DNA of 64,000 nucleotides from an uncultured Bacteroidota bacterium (lineage in GTDB: Bacteria; Bacteroidota; Bacteroidia; Flavobacteriales; Flavobacteriaceae): NCBI GenBank assembly GCA_902518355.1, contig CABYFY010000005.1:1-64000 (forward strand), read 5' to 3'. Below are positions 46,447-56,249 of the stretch, in pieces (position 1 is the first letter of the stretch; the number at the start of each line of letters is the position of its first letter). The position numbers and the translations under genes are program-made. The notes below the pieces were generated by a model. It was not told the origin of the DNA, did no database searches, and saw only the letters and a list, made by a program, of their open reading frames with translations.

Positions 46447-47424
46447 ATGAGGACTATTCAATTTAGAGAAGCTGTCTGTGAGGCAATGAGCGAGGAAATG
46501 AGAACTGACGAAAGTATCTTTCTTATGGGTGAAGAAGTTGCTGAATACAATGGTGCTTATAAAGCATCAAAAGGTATGCTAGATGAATTTGGGCCAAAAA
46601 GAGTTATTGATACCCCAATTTCTGAACTTGGATTTGCTGGTGTAGCAATTGGTTCAACCATGACTGGGAACAGACCTATTGTCGAATATATGACTTTTAA
46701 TTTTTCTCTTGTTGGAATAGATCAGATTATTAATAATGCCGCAAAGATTAGACAAATGTCTGGCGGTCAGTTTAATTGTCCAATCGTTTTCAGAGGCCCT
46801 ACGGCATCTGCTGGACAGTTAGCTGCAACTCATTCTCAAGCTTTTGAAAATTGGTTTGCAAATACTCCAGGTTTAAAGGTTATTGTTCCTTCTAACCCAT
46901 ATGATGCTAAAGGTTTGTTGAAATCAGCAATACGTGACGATGATCCTGTAATTTTCATGGAAAGTGAACAGATGTACGGGGATAAAGGTGAGGTGCCGGA
47001 TGGTGAATATACAATTCCCATAGGTGTTGCGGATATTAAAAGAGAAGGAACTGATGTTACAATTGTATCATTTGGAAAGATTATAAAAGAAGCATACAAG
47101 GCAGCTGATGAATTAGACAAAGAAAATATTTCATGTGAAATAATTGACCTAAGAACCGTTAGGCCAATGGATCATGAAACAATTCTTAACTCTGTAAAAA
47201 AGACAAATAGGCTTGTCATTTTGGAGGAAGCATGGCCTTTTGGAAATGTTGCAACTGAGATTACTTACCAAGTTCAATCACAAGCGTTTGATTATTTGGA
47301 TGCTCCGATTGAAAAAATTAATACAGCTGATACTCCTGCTCCCTATTCACCTGTTTTACTGAAAGAGTGGCTTCCTAACAGTGAAGATGTAATCAAAGCA
47401 GTTAAAAAGGTATTGTACAAATAA
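46447..47424 (+). CDS. pdhB: Pyruvate dehydrogenase E1 component, beta subunit
   Basis: 325 residues. The thiamine-binding N-terminal half (EAVCEAMSEEMRTDESIFLMGEEVAEYNGAYKASKGML) and PIVEYMTFNFSLVGIDQIINNAAKI, FRGPTASAGQLAATHSQAFENWF are those of PDH E1 beta. The C-terminal transketolase domain follows (CEIIDLRTVRPMDHETI). The alpha subunit and E2/E3 are not in the window, so the gene is separate, as in many Flavobacteriia. The ATG is at 46447. Confidence 0.94.
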   Translation: MRTIQFREAVCEAMSEEMRTDESIFLMGEEVAEYNGAYKASKGMLDEFGPKRVIDTPISELGFAGVAIGSTMTGNRPIVEYMTFNFSLVGIDQIINNAAKIRQMSGGQFNCPIVFRGPTASAGQLAATHSQAFENWFANTPGLKVIVPSNPYDAKGLLKSAIRDDDPVIFMESEQMYGDKGEVPDGEYTIPIGVADIKREGTDVTIVSFGKIIKEAYKAADELDKENISCEIIDLRTVRPMDHETILNSVKKTNRLVILEEAWPFGNVATEITYQVQSQAFDYLDAPIEKINTADTPAPYSPVLLKEWLPNSEDVIKAVKKVLYK

Positions 47425-47457
47425 TCCATGAGTTTTCCTTAATTAACTCTATTTCAC

Positions 47458-47465
47458 TATTTTTG
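47458..47465 (+). promoter_or_regulatory. Putative -7 promoter element of hppA
   Basis: TATTTTTG, a full TAnnTTTG match, lies 23 bases before the hppA ATG in the 64-base pdhB/hppA spacer. -33 is at best a TTTT 21 bases upstream. Confidence 0.4.
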
Positions 47466-47488
47466 CCAACTAATTAAAAAAATTAATT

Positions 47489-49855
47489 ATGGATGCAATG
47501 ATGATATACATGCCAATAATCATGTCTGCTTTAGGTTTAGCTTATGTTTTTATAAGAAGATCTTGGGTTATGAAACAAGATGCCGGAGACGGAAAGATGA
47601 AAGAAATTTCTGATCATATTTATGAAGGGGCTTTAGCTTTTTTGAATGCTGAATATCGATTATTATCAGTATTTGTATTGATTGTAAGTGCTGTTCTAGC
47701 AGGTATTTCTTTTATTGTACCCACAACGCATATTTTAATAGTAGTTTCATTTATTTTTGGAGCATTTTTCTCTGCTTATGCTGGAAACATAGGGATGAAG
47801 ATAGCAACCAAAACCAATGTAAGAACAACTCAAGCTGCTAAAACATCATTACCAAATGCATTAAAAATTTCTTTTGCTGGAGGAACAGTAATGGGATTAG
47901 GTGTGGCTGGATTAGCTGTTTTGGGCTTGACTGCTTTCTTTATAATATTCTTCAATTATTTTATGGGTGGAGTTTGGTCAGCTACTGATTATGGATCGGC
48001 AAGTGATACAATGACAGTTGTTCTTGAAACATTAGCAGGCTTTTCGCTAGGAGCTGAATCTATTGCTTTATTTGCCAGAGTAGGTGGTGGAATTTATACA
48101 AAAGCTGCAGATGTTGGAGCAGATTTAGTAGGTAAAGTTGAAGCTGGTATACCAGAAGATGACCCGAGAAATCCTGCTACTATTGCTGATAATGTTGGAG
48201 ATAATGTTGGAGATGTTGCCGGTATGGGAGCAGATCTTTTTGGTTCATATGTTGCGACAGTACTTGCTGCAATGGTTCTTGGAAATTATGTAATTACTGA
48301 TATGGGAGGATCAATTAATGATACTTTCGGTGGAATAGGACCAATTCTTTTACCAATGGCTATTGCAGGTGTTGGTATTATAATATCATTAATAGGTACC
48401 CTATTTGTTAAGATAAACTCTAATGATGCAAAAGAAGCTGAAGTGATGGGGGCTTTAAATAAAGGAAATGGTATTTCTATTTTATTAGTTGCCGTCTCAT
48501 GTTTTGTATTGGTTGATTACATGTTGCCTGGAACATTAAGAATGGAATTTTTTGGTGAAGGTATCAAAGAAATTTCCTCGATGAATGTTTTCTTTGCTAC
48601 ATTGACAGGTTTAATTGTTGGTTGGTTTATTTCTGCAATCACTGAATATTATACAGGATTAGGTAAAAAACCTGTTCTTGAAATCGTTCAAAAGTCTAGC
48701 ACTGGAGCGGCTACAAATATTATTGCTGGTTTAGCTACAGGTATGATTTCTACTTTTGGATCTGTTATATTATTTGCTGCTGCAATTTGGGCGGCTTATG
48801 CATTTGCTGGATTCTACGGAGTAGCCTTGTCTGCTTCAGCTATGATGGCAACAACCGGTATGCAATTAGCAATTGATGCATTTGGACCAATCTCGGATAA
48901 TGCTGGAGGGGTAGCAGAAATGAGTGGTCAAGATCCAATTGTTAGAGAAAGAACAGATATTTTAGACTCAGTTGGTAATACTACCGCTGCAACTGGTAAA
49001 GGATTCGCAATTGCATCAGCAGCACTTACTTCCCTTGCTTTATTTGCAGCGTATGTAACATTCACTGGAATTGAGGGTATAAATATATTCAAGGCGCCAG
49101 TTCTTGCCATGTTATTTGTTGGAGGAATGGTTCCAGTGGTATTTTCAGCATTAGCCATGAATGCCGTTGGTAAAGCTGCTATGGAAATGGTTTACGAAGT
49201 AAGAAGACAGTTTAAAGAAATTCCTGGAATTATGAAGGGTAAGGCAAAGCCTGAATATGATAAATGTGTTGACATTTCTACAAAAGCGTCTCTTAAAGAA
49301 ATGATGTTACCTGGAATATTAACCATTGGAACACCAATAATCATTACAGTTTTACCAATGTTATTTGGACTAGATAATCAGTTAATCGCTGAAATGCTTG
49401 GTGGATATATGGCGGGAGTTACCGTTAGTGGAGTTCTTTGGGCAATATTTCAAAATAATGCTGGAGGTGCCTGGGATAATGCAAAAAAATCTTTTGAGGC
49501 AGGAGTTGAAATAAATGGAGAAATGACTTATAAAGGCTCTGAAGCACACAAAGCTTCTGTTACTGGAGATACTGTTGGTGATCCTTTTAAAGATACTTCT
49601 GGACCATCAATGAATATTTTAATAAAACTTACTTGTTTAATTGGTCTTGTAATTGCTCCAATTTTAGGTGGTCATTCGACAGGACATCATGATTCCCATG
49701 AGGTATCAAGTAAAGAAATTCAGATTTCTGTTGATATGAATAAATTAGATGAATCAGATAAAGTCTCAGCAACTGTAAAACTTACTAAAGATTACGACGG
49801 AAAAATCACAACTGAAGAGTTTGAAATATCAGGCTTTGAAGACGAGGTTAAGTAA
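47489..49855 (+). CDS. hppA: Membrane-bound ion-pumping pyrophosphatase
   Basis: 788 residues, about 16 membrane helices. The pyrophosphate/Mg site appears as [47 protein letters not shown], and the C-terminal [24 protein letters not shown] is conserved. [10 protein letters not shown] (residues 496-505) has Ala where K+-independent enzymes carry Lys, so K+-dependence is predicted; H+ versus Na+ specificity is not decidable by eye. After the last helix is a ~60-residue tail with a His-rich start ([11 protein letters not shown]) and an acidic end, not part of the core fold. Confidence 0.94.
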   Translation: MDAMMIYMPIIMSALGLAYVFIRRSWVMKQDAGDGKMKEISDHIYEGALAFLNAEYRLLSVFVLIVSAVLAGISFIVPTTHILIVVSFIFGAFFSAYAGNIGMKIATKTNVRTTQAAKTSLPNALKISFAGGTVMGLGVAGLAVLGLTAFFIIFFNYFMGGVWSATDYGSASDTMTVVLETLAGFSLGAESIALFARVGGGIYTKAADVGADLVGKVEAGIPEDDPRNPATIADNVGDNVGDVAGMGADLFGSYVATVLAAMVLGNYVITDMGGSINDTFGGIGPILLPMAIAGVGIIISLIGTLFVKINSNDAKEAEVMGALNKGNGISILLVAVSCFVLVDYMLPGTLRMEFFGEGIKEISSMNVFFATLTGLIVGWFISAITEYYTGLGKKPVLEIVQKSSTGAATNIIAGLATGMISTFGSVILFAAAIWAAYAFAGFYGVALSASAMMATTGMQLAIDAFGPISDNAGGVAEMSGQDPIVRERTDILDSVGNTTAATGKGFAIASAALTSLALFAAYVTFTGIEGINIFKAPVLAMLFVGGMVPVVFSALAMNAVGKAAMEMVYEVRRQFKEIPGIMKGKAKPEYDKCVDISTKASLKEMMLPGILTIGTPIIITVLPMLFGLDNQLIAEMLGGYMAGVTVSGVLWAIFQNNAGGAWDNAKKSFEAGVEINGEMTYKGSEAHKASVTGDTVGDPFKDTSGPSMNILIKLTCLIGLVIAPILGGHSTGHHDSHEVSSKEIQISVDMNKLDESDKVSATVKLTKDYDGKITTEEFEISGFEDEVK

Positions 49856-49896
49856 AAAGTTGACAAGATTGTTGAAGAAAACAAAAAGTCCTAGAT

Positions 49897-49926
49897 AAAA
49901 AAAAGCCTCATATTGAGGCTTTTTTT
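49897..49926. terminator. Bidirectional intrinsic terminator
   Basis: A run of eight As leads into GCCTCA, loop TAT, TGAGGC and seven Ts, giving a 13-pair perfect stem. It lies 42 bases after the hppA stop and touches the stop of the convergent deoxynucleoside kinase, so it can serve both transcripts. Confidence 0.88.
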
Positions 49927-50530
49927 ATTTCATCTTTTTATCAATCAATGAGATAATCTCTTTAAGGTCTTCTTTATTTTCAACAAAATCTAAATCATCT
50001 ATATCGATAACTAATAAGGGACCTTTTTTATAATTGTGAATCCAAGCTTCGTATCTCTCATTTAACCTACTTAAATATTCAATGCTTATAGAATTTTCGT
50101 ACTCACGTCCACGTTTATGAATTTGTGATACAAGATTTGGAATGGAACTTCTTAAATATATTAAAAGATCAGGTGCTGCAACATTCTCTTCCATTAAATC
50201 AAATAATGACCTGTAGTTTTCAAAATCACGATTAGTCATCAGACCCATTGCATGTAAATTAGGCGCAAAAATATTTGCATCTTCATAAATAGTTCTGTCT
50301 TGAATGACATTTTTATTTTTTTCATGAATTTCTTTTACTTGCCTAAACCTGCTGTTTAAAAAATAAATTTGAAGATTGAAGCTCCATCTTTCCATCTGAT
50401 TATAAAAATCATCTAGGTAAGGATTCTTAACAACATCTTCTAATTGCTTGTTGAACTTGTAATTTTTAGCCAGAAGCTTTGTCAATGTAGTTTTTCCGGC
50501 ACCAATATTTCCCGCTATTGCTATGTGCAT
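49925..50530 (-). CDS. Deoxynucleoside kinase
   Basis: 201 residues. P-loop GNIGAGKT at residues 7-14, the DRTIYEDANIFA motif (DRS/ERS-type) and RGREYENSISIEYLSRLNERYE lid segment define the dNK family. Substrate class (dAdo/dGuo versus dThd) cannot be fixed by eye. It is a paralogue of the kinase half of the folK fusion at 22128 and starts one base after an upstream hypothetical gene on the same strand. Confidence 0.92.
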   Translation of the reverse strand: MHIAIAGNIGAGKTTLTKLLAKNYKFNKQLEDVVKNPYLDDFYNQMERWSFNLQIYFLNSRFRQVKEIHEKNKNVIQDRTIYEDANIFAPNLHAMGLMTNRDFENYRSLFDLMEENVAAPDLLIYLRSSIPNLVSQIHKRGREYENSISIEYLSRLNERYEAWIHNYKKGPLLVIDIDDLDFVENKEDLKEIISLIDKKMK

Positions 50531-50531
50531 T

Positions 50532-51311
50532 TTAGTTACTTAAAATTAAATATTTGTTTAAATGATCCTTGTCATAAATATACAAGGTTTCATTGATTAC
50601 GAAAAAATCTTTTATAAATAATTTTTCAAGTTTAATTTTTGTGAATAATTCTTTATTATTTTCTAAACGATACAACTCTGACTCATTCGAAAGTAAAATA
50701 TCATTTTTATAGAATCCTATTTTTGTATATCCAATTTTATTTTCTTTTTTAAAAATTATTAAACCGTTATAATTTATATTGTAAAGGTATTTATCTGTTA
50801 AAACCCACAAGTAATTATAATTACTTTTCATATCAATTAGATTACCATCAATTTGGGTTTGGACGTTTTCAGTGAAAACTTGATTAAAAAAATCAAATTT
50901 TTTTATTCTCATATTTGATTCGTCATAAACCCATATGTCATTTTCATTCGCAGATGATATGTCAGAGATTTCAAAGACGGATGAGGCTTTATTAAACTCA
51001 ACCCTTGTTATTTCGTTTAAATAATTATCTAAAATTACTAGAGTGTTAAAATCCTGGTACCAAACTTTTAATTTGAAGTTATTATAAAAATCAACTTTAG
51101 TAATAGGGCCTAATGATGAATCTGAAAAAAAATAATCCTCTCCTTTTCTTAAATTATTATCTTCTAAAAAAAATAATTCACCTAAACTATCAGCTGAAAT
51201 TAATTCATAACTATCGTTGGTTTTGATACTTTCAATTTTATTTAAAATAATCTGATTATGAGCTAAAAAAGAATTAAAAAAAACAATAAGTAACAATAAT
51301 TGTGCTCTCAT
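50532..51311 (-). CDS. Secreted protein of unknown function, possible beta-propeller
   Basis: 259 residues from ATG 51311 (the in-frame TTG at 51326 is less likely). A signal peptide (AQLLLLIVFFNSFLAHNQ) is followed by short repeating strands with an ...ND.WVYDES.MRIKKFD...F / ...NYLWVLTDKYLYNINYNG pattern that suggests a six-bladed propeller-like fold. No catalytic motif is seen. It pairs with the downstream kinase by a one-base gap. Confidence 0.6.
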   Translation of the reverse strand: MRAQLLLLIVFFNSFLAHNQIILNKIESIKTNDSYELISADSLGELFFLEDNNLRKGEDYFFSDSSLGPITKVDFYNNFKLKVWYQDFNTLVILDNYLNEITRVEFNKASSVFEISDISSANENDIWVYDESNMRIKKFDFFNQVFTENVQTQIDGNLIDMKSNYNYLWVLTDKYLYNINYNGLIIFKKENKIGYTKIGFYKNDILLSNESELYRLENNKELFTKIKLEKLFIKDFFVINETLYIYDKDHLNKYLILSN

Positions 51312-51400
51312 TATATCAATGTACAAAAATATTATGATTAATTTAACTCCATATTAATAGTTGATTTGGGGTGTAGTTTCTAAATTTAAAACAAAAAAAC

Positions 51401-52288
51401 ATGAATAAAATCCTTTACTTATTTTCTCTTTTATTTTCATTGACAATTAGTTCTCAGGACTTTCAAGGTCAGGCTTTTTATAAGACACAAACAGCTATGG
51501 ATTTTGGATCTTGGGGAGATAGAATGTCTGCCGAACAAAAGAAATCAATGAAAGAAAGGATGAAACCTTTTTTAGAACCAGTTTACATATTAACCTTTGA
51601 CAAGACTAAATCTATTTATCAACAGGAGGAAAGGTTAGATGCACCAGGAAGTGGTGGTGGCAGAGGATGGGGAAGAATGTGGGCGTCTGCGGGTGGTCCG
51701 ATTTTTAAGGATATTTCAACAAAAAAATCACTGCAAAGCACAGAGTTTATGGGTAAAAAGTTTTTGATTTCAAATGACCCAAATAAAATCAAGTGGGTGA
51801 TGGAAAAAGAAACAAAGATGATTGGTAATTATCTATGTTTTAAAGCAACTGCACAGGTAAAAAAACCAAAAACAATGACTAGTGTTTGGAGACAATCTGA
51901 AAAGGAGTCAAAAGAAACCAAAGTTAATGAGAATAAGAAGAAAAGTTCAGATGATAACACGGATAAAAAAGTCGAAGAGCTGGATGAAGTAATTGTTAAT
52001 GCAGATATTGAAACTATTACGGCGTGGTACACCCCTCAAATTCCCGTAAGCCATGGCCCGGCTCAATATGGTGGACTTCCAGGTCTAATTTTAGAACTTA
52101 CATCAGATAAAACAGTTATGTTATGCACTAAAGTTGTAATGAATCCTGAAAAAAGAATTCAGATTTCAGAACCAACTAAAGGGGAATTTGTATCAAGATC
52201 TGATTTTGAAAATATTGTTGAGGTAAAAACTAAAGAAATGAGAGAAATGTGGAGAGGTGGTAGATCGAAATCAATAAGAAAAAACTAA
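51401..52288 (+). CDS. GLPGLI family protein
   Basis: 295 residues with signal peptide (LYLFSLLFSLTISSQ). The signature WYTPQIPVSHGPAQYGGLPGLILEL contains the eponymous GLPGLI motif. A Lys/Glu-rich low-complexity segment (about residues 170-205) interrupts the domain. GLPGLI proteins are of unknown function and typically adjoin an outer-membrane TonB-type receptor, as here. The following AlkB gene starts seven bases after its stop. Confidence 0.88.
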   Translation: MNKILYLFSLLFSLTISSQDFQGQAFYKTQTAMDFGSWGDRMSAEQKKSMKERMKPFLEPVYILTFDKTKSIYQQEERLDAPGSGGGRGWGRMWASAGGPIFKDISTKKSLQSTEFMGKKFLISNDPNKIKWVMEKETKMIGNYLCFKATAQVKKPKTMTSVWRQSEKESKETKVNENKKKSSDDNTDKKVEELDEVIVNADIETITAWYTPQIPVSHGPAQYGGLPGLILELTSDKTVMLCTKVVMNPEKRIQISEPTKGEFVSRSDFENIVEVKTKEMREMWRGGRSKSIRKN

Positions 52289-52295
52289 GTTCCAA

Positions 52296-53390
52296 ATGAA
52301 TAAAAGCGATTTGAAATTGTTTAATGGCTTTCTGTTTACAGATTTTAAATACTTGATGGCGTATTCTATCCCCTTAACAGCATTAATCGGAATTTATTTT
52401 GGGGGTTATTGGTTATTTTTAACGCCTGCTTACATATTTGTCATTATACCGATTGTAGAATGGGTTCTTACAACCCTTGGAATAGACGAACTAGAAACAA
52501 AAAGGTCAGAGAAGGCAATTCATTGGATTTTTGACACTATGCTTTATTTGAATATTCCTATTGTATTTGGATTACTCTTTTTTTCACTTAAAAAAATTAT
52601 AATCCATGATTATTTTTCACTTGAATTTATAGCCTCACTAATTACAGTCGGTTTGGTTATAGTTTCTAACGGAATCAATGTAGCCCATGAATTATGTCAT
52701 AGGACCAAAACATTTGAAAGGTTTTTAGGAAAATTTCTTTTAATACCATCTCTTTACATGCATTTTTATTTAGAGCATAACTTTGGTCACCATCTCAATG
52801 TAGCAACAAAAGAAGATCCTGTAACAGCAAAGTATAACGAGCCAATATATTCTTTTTGGATTAGTGCTATAAGGGGAGAACTCTTGAGCGCTATCAAAAT
52901 TCAGAAGAACAGATTATCAAAGAAAAAAATTTCATTCTTTTCCGTTTATAATGATATGTTTTGGTATGCCATAATTCAACTATCTTATTTACTTTTAATA
53001 CTATTTCTTTTTACGACAAAAGGATTGATATTTTGTCTACTCGCTGCTCTTTTTTCAATTTTAATGTTTGAAAGTGTTAATTACATTGAACATTATGGAT
53101 TACTTAGAAAAAAACTACCATCTGGAAGATATGAAAGAGTTCAACAGAGACATTCATGGAATTCAAATCATATTCTTGGGAGAATTGTTCTATACGAATT
53201 AACAAGACATAGTGATCATCACAGGATTGCCGAAACTGAATATCAAAATTTAAGCTCGATTGATGATTCCCCACAATTACCTTATGGATATCCGACAAGT
53301 ATTTTACTTTCTTTTATTCCAGTGATTTGGTTTAAACTAATGAATCCTAGGGTTCCTAAGGATATGTATGAATTATCATTAAAAAATTAA
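52296..53390 (+). CDS. AlkB-like alkane 1-monooxygenase (membrane di-iron hydroxylase)
   Basis: 364 residues with membrane segments in the first 125 residues. The three His motifs of membrane di-iron hydroxylases are present: HELCHR (131-136), EHNFGHH (160-166) and LTRHSDHH (302-309), plus the alkane-hydroxylase NYIEHYGL. Such enzymes oxidise the terminal carbon of alkanes using rubredoxin electrons; no rubredoxin gene is nearby. Position between a GLPGLI and a receptor gene, with gaps of seven and three bases, argues for one operon. A related fatty-acid or terpenoid hydroxylase cannot be excluded. Confidence 0.88.
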   Translation: MNKSDLKLFNGFLFTDFKYLMAYSIPLTALIGIYFGGYWLFLTPAYIFVIIPIVEWVLTTLGIDELETKRSEKAIHWIFDTMLYLNIPIVFGLLFFSLKKIIIHDYFSLEFIASLITVGLVIVSNGINVAHELCHRTKTFERFLGKFLLIPSLYMHFYLEHNFGHHLNVATKEDPVTAKYNEPIYSFWISAIRGELLSAIKIQKNRLSKKKISFFSVYNDMFWYAIIQLSYLLLILFLFTTKGLIFCLLAALFSILMFESVNYIEHYGLLRKKLPSGRYERVQQRHSWNSNHILGRIVLYELTRHSDHHRIAETEYQNLSSIDDSPQLPYGYPTSILLSFIPVIWFKLMNPRVPKDMYELSLKN

Positions 53391-53393
53391 ATA

Positions 53394-56147
53394 ATGAAAA
53401 AATATATAATAATTCTTTATTTACTAATAAGCTCAATTACATTTTCTCAAATAAAGATGAGCGGTAAGGTAACTGATAGTTTAGGTACTCCATTAGAATT
53501 GGCTAACATCATTCTTATTGATTCTGAATCAAATACCCTTGAGACTTTTGCCATGTCTGATAATCAAGGGATTTACAAATTAAATTTAAAAAAGAATAAT
53601 AATTATAATCTCCAGGTCAGTTACATAGGTATGGCTACATTTTCTCAAACATTTAAATCAGGAGAAACTGATATATCCAAAGACTTTCTACTTAGACCTG
53701 ATAATCAACTTGACGCTGTCGAATTGACTTATGAAATGCCAGTAGTGGTTAGTGGCGACACACTTGTTTATGATGCTGATTCTTTTAAAACTGGAACAGA
53801 GAGAAAGCTTGAAGATGTTTTAAAAAATCTACCGGGAGTTGAGGTTAACGACGATGGAGAAATAGAGGTTGAAGGGAAAGCTGTCACAAAAATTATGGTT
53901 GAAGGGAAAGATTTTTTTGATGGTGATTCAAAAATCGCTTCTAAAAATATTCCTTCAAATGCTGTTGATAAGGTTCAAATTTTAAAGAATTATGCAGAAG
54001 TTGGTCAACTTAGTTCAGTTCAAAATAATCAGGATAATATTGCAATTAATATCAAGTTAAAAAAAGGAAAAGATAAATTTTGGTTTGGGAATATACTTGC
54101 AGGAGCTGGTGAATCTCCTACTGATACACAAAATCAAAATCTGGACCTGCATATTTTTCAACCAAAACTGTTTTATTACAGTCCAACCTACAGTATAAAT
54201 GTAATTGGTGATCTAAATAATATTGGTGAACAGGCTTTCACAAGAAGAGATTATTGGAATTTTTCAGGAGGGTTCAACAGACCAAGTGGAAAAAGCGGTA
54301 CAAATATTTCTCTAGGTAATAATAATCTTAGTTTTTTACAGCTTCAAAATAATAGAGCAAAGGATATTAATACTGAGTTTGTCGCAATAAACTCAAGTTA
54401 TTCACCAGATAAGAAAATTGACTACTCTGCCTTTTTAATTCTCACAAATAGTGAGACTGAAATACAACAAAATAACAGTACTCAATATGTTGGTTTTCCT
54501 ATAAATATTCCTGATGAATATACCCAAACAAACACTTCTCAAATTAGTGAGCTTGGAATTGGTAAGTTTTCATTAAAATATATACCAAATGTCAATAATC
54601 AGCTTGATTACGAGATTTTAGGTAGATTAACGAATGAATCTCAAGATCAAAATTATTTATCATCCGTTATCGGAGCTATTGATCAATTAGATGATGCTGA
54701 AACATTTAGTATAAATCAGAACCTAAATTATTATTACACACTTAATGAAAAAAATATTTTTGCTCTTGAAGCCCAACATTTAATCAAGGATGAAGATCCT
54801 TTTTACAATGCTATTTTGGAAAATAATGAGAACTATCAAACCACAGCTACAGGACTAGGACTAGATAATTCTCTTCCCTTTTATAATATTGCTCAGGAAA
54901 AAAAGGTTAAGTCAAATCAACTAGACGCTAAAGTTGATTACTGGAATATTATAAATAAAAAGAGCGATATTAATCTGACTTTCGGAACAATTTACAGTAA
55001 ACAGGAATTCGATTCAGATATTTTTCAGTTTCTCTCCAGTTCAAATGATGACATTTATAATCCAACTCCTATAATTAATAACGGCTTAGATTATAATGAT
55101 GTTAGCTATGTGTTTAATGACGTTTATCTGGGATTACACTACAGGCTAAAAACGGGAAAATTTACAATTAGCCCAGGATTTACAGCTCATTCATATAATT
55201 CTGAAAATTCTCAGAATGAGGCTCTTGATGCAGGATTTGTAAATTATAAAAAATCATTTTTTAAACTTCTTCCTGATTTTAATATGATTATTCAACTTAA
55301 GGACAGTGAGACACTTAGGTTGAACTATGCGATGAGAACACAATTTACGGATGTTAGTAAAATTGCTAGAGGACTGGTGTTAAATAACTACAACTCGATT
55401 TTTATCGGCACACAGGATTTACAAAATGCCATTTCACATAACATAAGCTTAAATTATTACAGTTTTAATCTTTTTAATTATACAAATGTTTATGCTGGAA
55501 TTAACTATAATAAATCTATTGACCAAATAAGAAATCTAACTAGTTTTGAAAGTGTAATTGCTACAAGTAGTCCCTTTAACTCTGGATTCGCTGATGAAAA
55601 TCTATCTGCATATGCAAGATATCAAAGATCTTTTGGTAAAATAAGAGGAACTTTAGGGACAAACTTTAATTTATCTAAATTCAACCAATTTATACAGGAC
55701 ACCTCAAGGCCAAGCTTAAGTGAAACTTTTTCTCAAAATTATAATGCCTCTGTAAGGACTTTATTTAAGAATGCTCCCAACTTCGAAGTCGGCATGAAGT
55801 ACTCTGCGAGTGAGACAAATATTGGAGATTTAGAAACTAAGTATTTCACAGAAAGTCCGTTTATTGAAATAGATGCACTTATATTAAAATCATTTACTTT
55901 CAGATCAAACTATTCCACTACTAAGTTCAAAGATGAAAATTCAATTATTAACGATTATGAATTTTTTGATGCAGCTATTTCTTACAGAAAGGATAAGGAC
56001 AGTAAATGGGAGTTTGAATTAAGAGCAACTAACTTATTAGACACAAAATCCCAAAGTCAATCAAATGTTTCTAATATCTCTGTTAGTACTAATGAATACT
56101 TTATTCAACCAAGATTTATCACATTAAGACTAATTTATAGTCTTTAA
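53394..56147 (+). CDS. TonB-dependent-receptor-like outer membrane protein (CarboxypepD_reg, OMP beta-barrel)
   Basis: 917 residues with signal peptide (YLLISSITFSQ). An N-terminal carboxypeptidase regulatory-like domain (KMSGKVTDSLGTPLELANIILID, residues 20-100) leads into a plug (ERKLEDVLKNLPGVEVNDDGEIEVEGKAVTKIMVEGK) and a long beta-barrel ending FITLRLIYSL. This is the OMP_b-brl_3-type receptor usually found with GLPGLI proteins. Ligand unknown; the AlkB neighbour hints at a hydrophobic substrate. Confidence 0.9.
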   Translation: MKKYIIILYLLISSITFSQIKMSGKVTDSLGTPLELANIILIDSESNTLETFAMSDNQGIYKLNLKKNNNYNLQVSYIGMATFSQTFKSGETDISKDFLLRPDNQLDAVELTYEMPVVVSGDTLVYDADSFKTGTERKLEDVLKNLPGVEVNDDGEIEVEGKAVTKIMVEGKDFFDGDSKIASKNIPSNAVDKVQILKNYAEVGQLSSVQNNQDNIAINIKLKKGKDKFWFGNILAGAGESPTDTQNQNLDLHIFQPKLFYYSPTYSINVIGDLNNIGEQAFTRRDYWNFSGGFNRPSGKSGTNISLGNNNLSFLQLQNNRAKDINTEFVAINSSYSPDKKIDYSAFLILTNSETEIQQNNSTQYVGFPINIPDEYTQTNTSQISELGIGKFSLKYIPNVNNQLDYEILGRLTNESQDQNYLSSVIGAIDQLDDAETFSINQNLNYYYTLNEKNIFALEAQHLIKDEDPFYNAILENNENYQTTATGLGLDNSLPFYNIAQEKKVKSNQLDAKVDYWNIINKKSDINLTFGTIYSKQEFDSDIFQFLSSSNDDIYNPTPIINNGLDYNDVSYVFNDVYLGLHYRLKTGKFTISPGFTAHSYNSENSQNEALDAGFVNYKKSFFKLLPDFNMIIQLKDSETLRLNYAMRTQFTDVSKIARGLVLNNYNSIFIGTQDLQNAISHNISLNYYSFNLFNYTNVYAGINYNKSIDQIRNLTSFESVIATSSPFNSGFADENLSAYARYQRSFGKIRGTLGTNFNLSKFNQFIQDTSRPSLSETFSQNYNASVRTLFKNAPNFEVGMKYSASETNIGDLETKYFTESPFIEIDALILKSFTFRSNYSTTKFKDENSIINDYEFFDAAISYRKDKDSKWEFELRATNLLDTKSQSQSNVSNISVSTNEYFIQPRFITLRLIYSL

Positions 56148-56200
56148 GTTTTCTGAATAATTCTTTTTTTAATTCAAGAAAAAGTCTTTCTTTACAGATT

Positions 56201-56245
56201 AAATTATCTATTTAAATTTATTTACATAGATAATTTTCTTTTTTT
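56201..56245 (+). other. Inverted repeat with T-rich tail upstream of ilvD
   Basis: AAATTATCTA (56201-56210) and TAGATAATTT (56227-56236) are perfect ten-base arms with a 16-base loop, followed by TCTTTTTTT and the ilvD ATG at 56250. It could end the receptor operon, act as an operator, or be chance in AT-rich DNA. No leader-peptide ATG is present in this 102-base spacer, so I see no attenuator here. Confidence 0.45.
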
Positions 56246-56249
56246 ATAG

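Noticed and set aside
56148-56249. Possible leader-peptide attenuator for the ilv operon
   Set aside because: No ATG, GTG or TTG reading frame with Ile/Leu/Val codons exists in the spacer; only an inverted repeat is seen.
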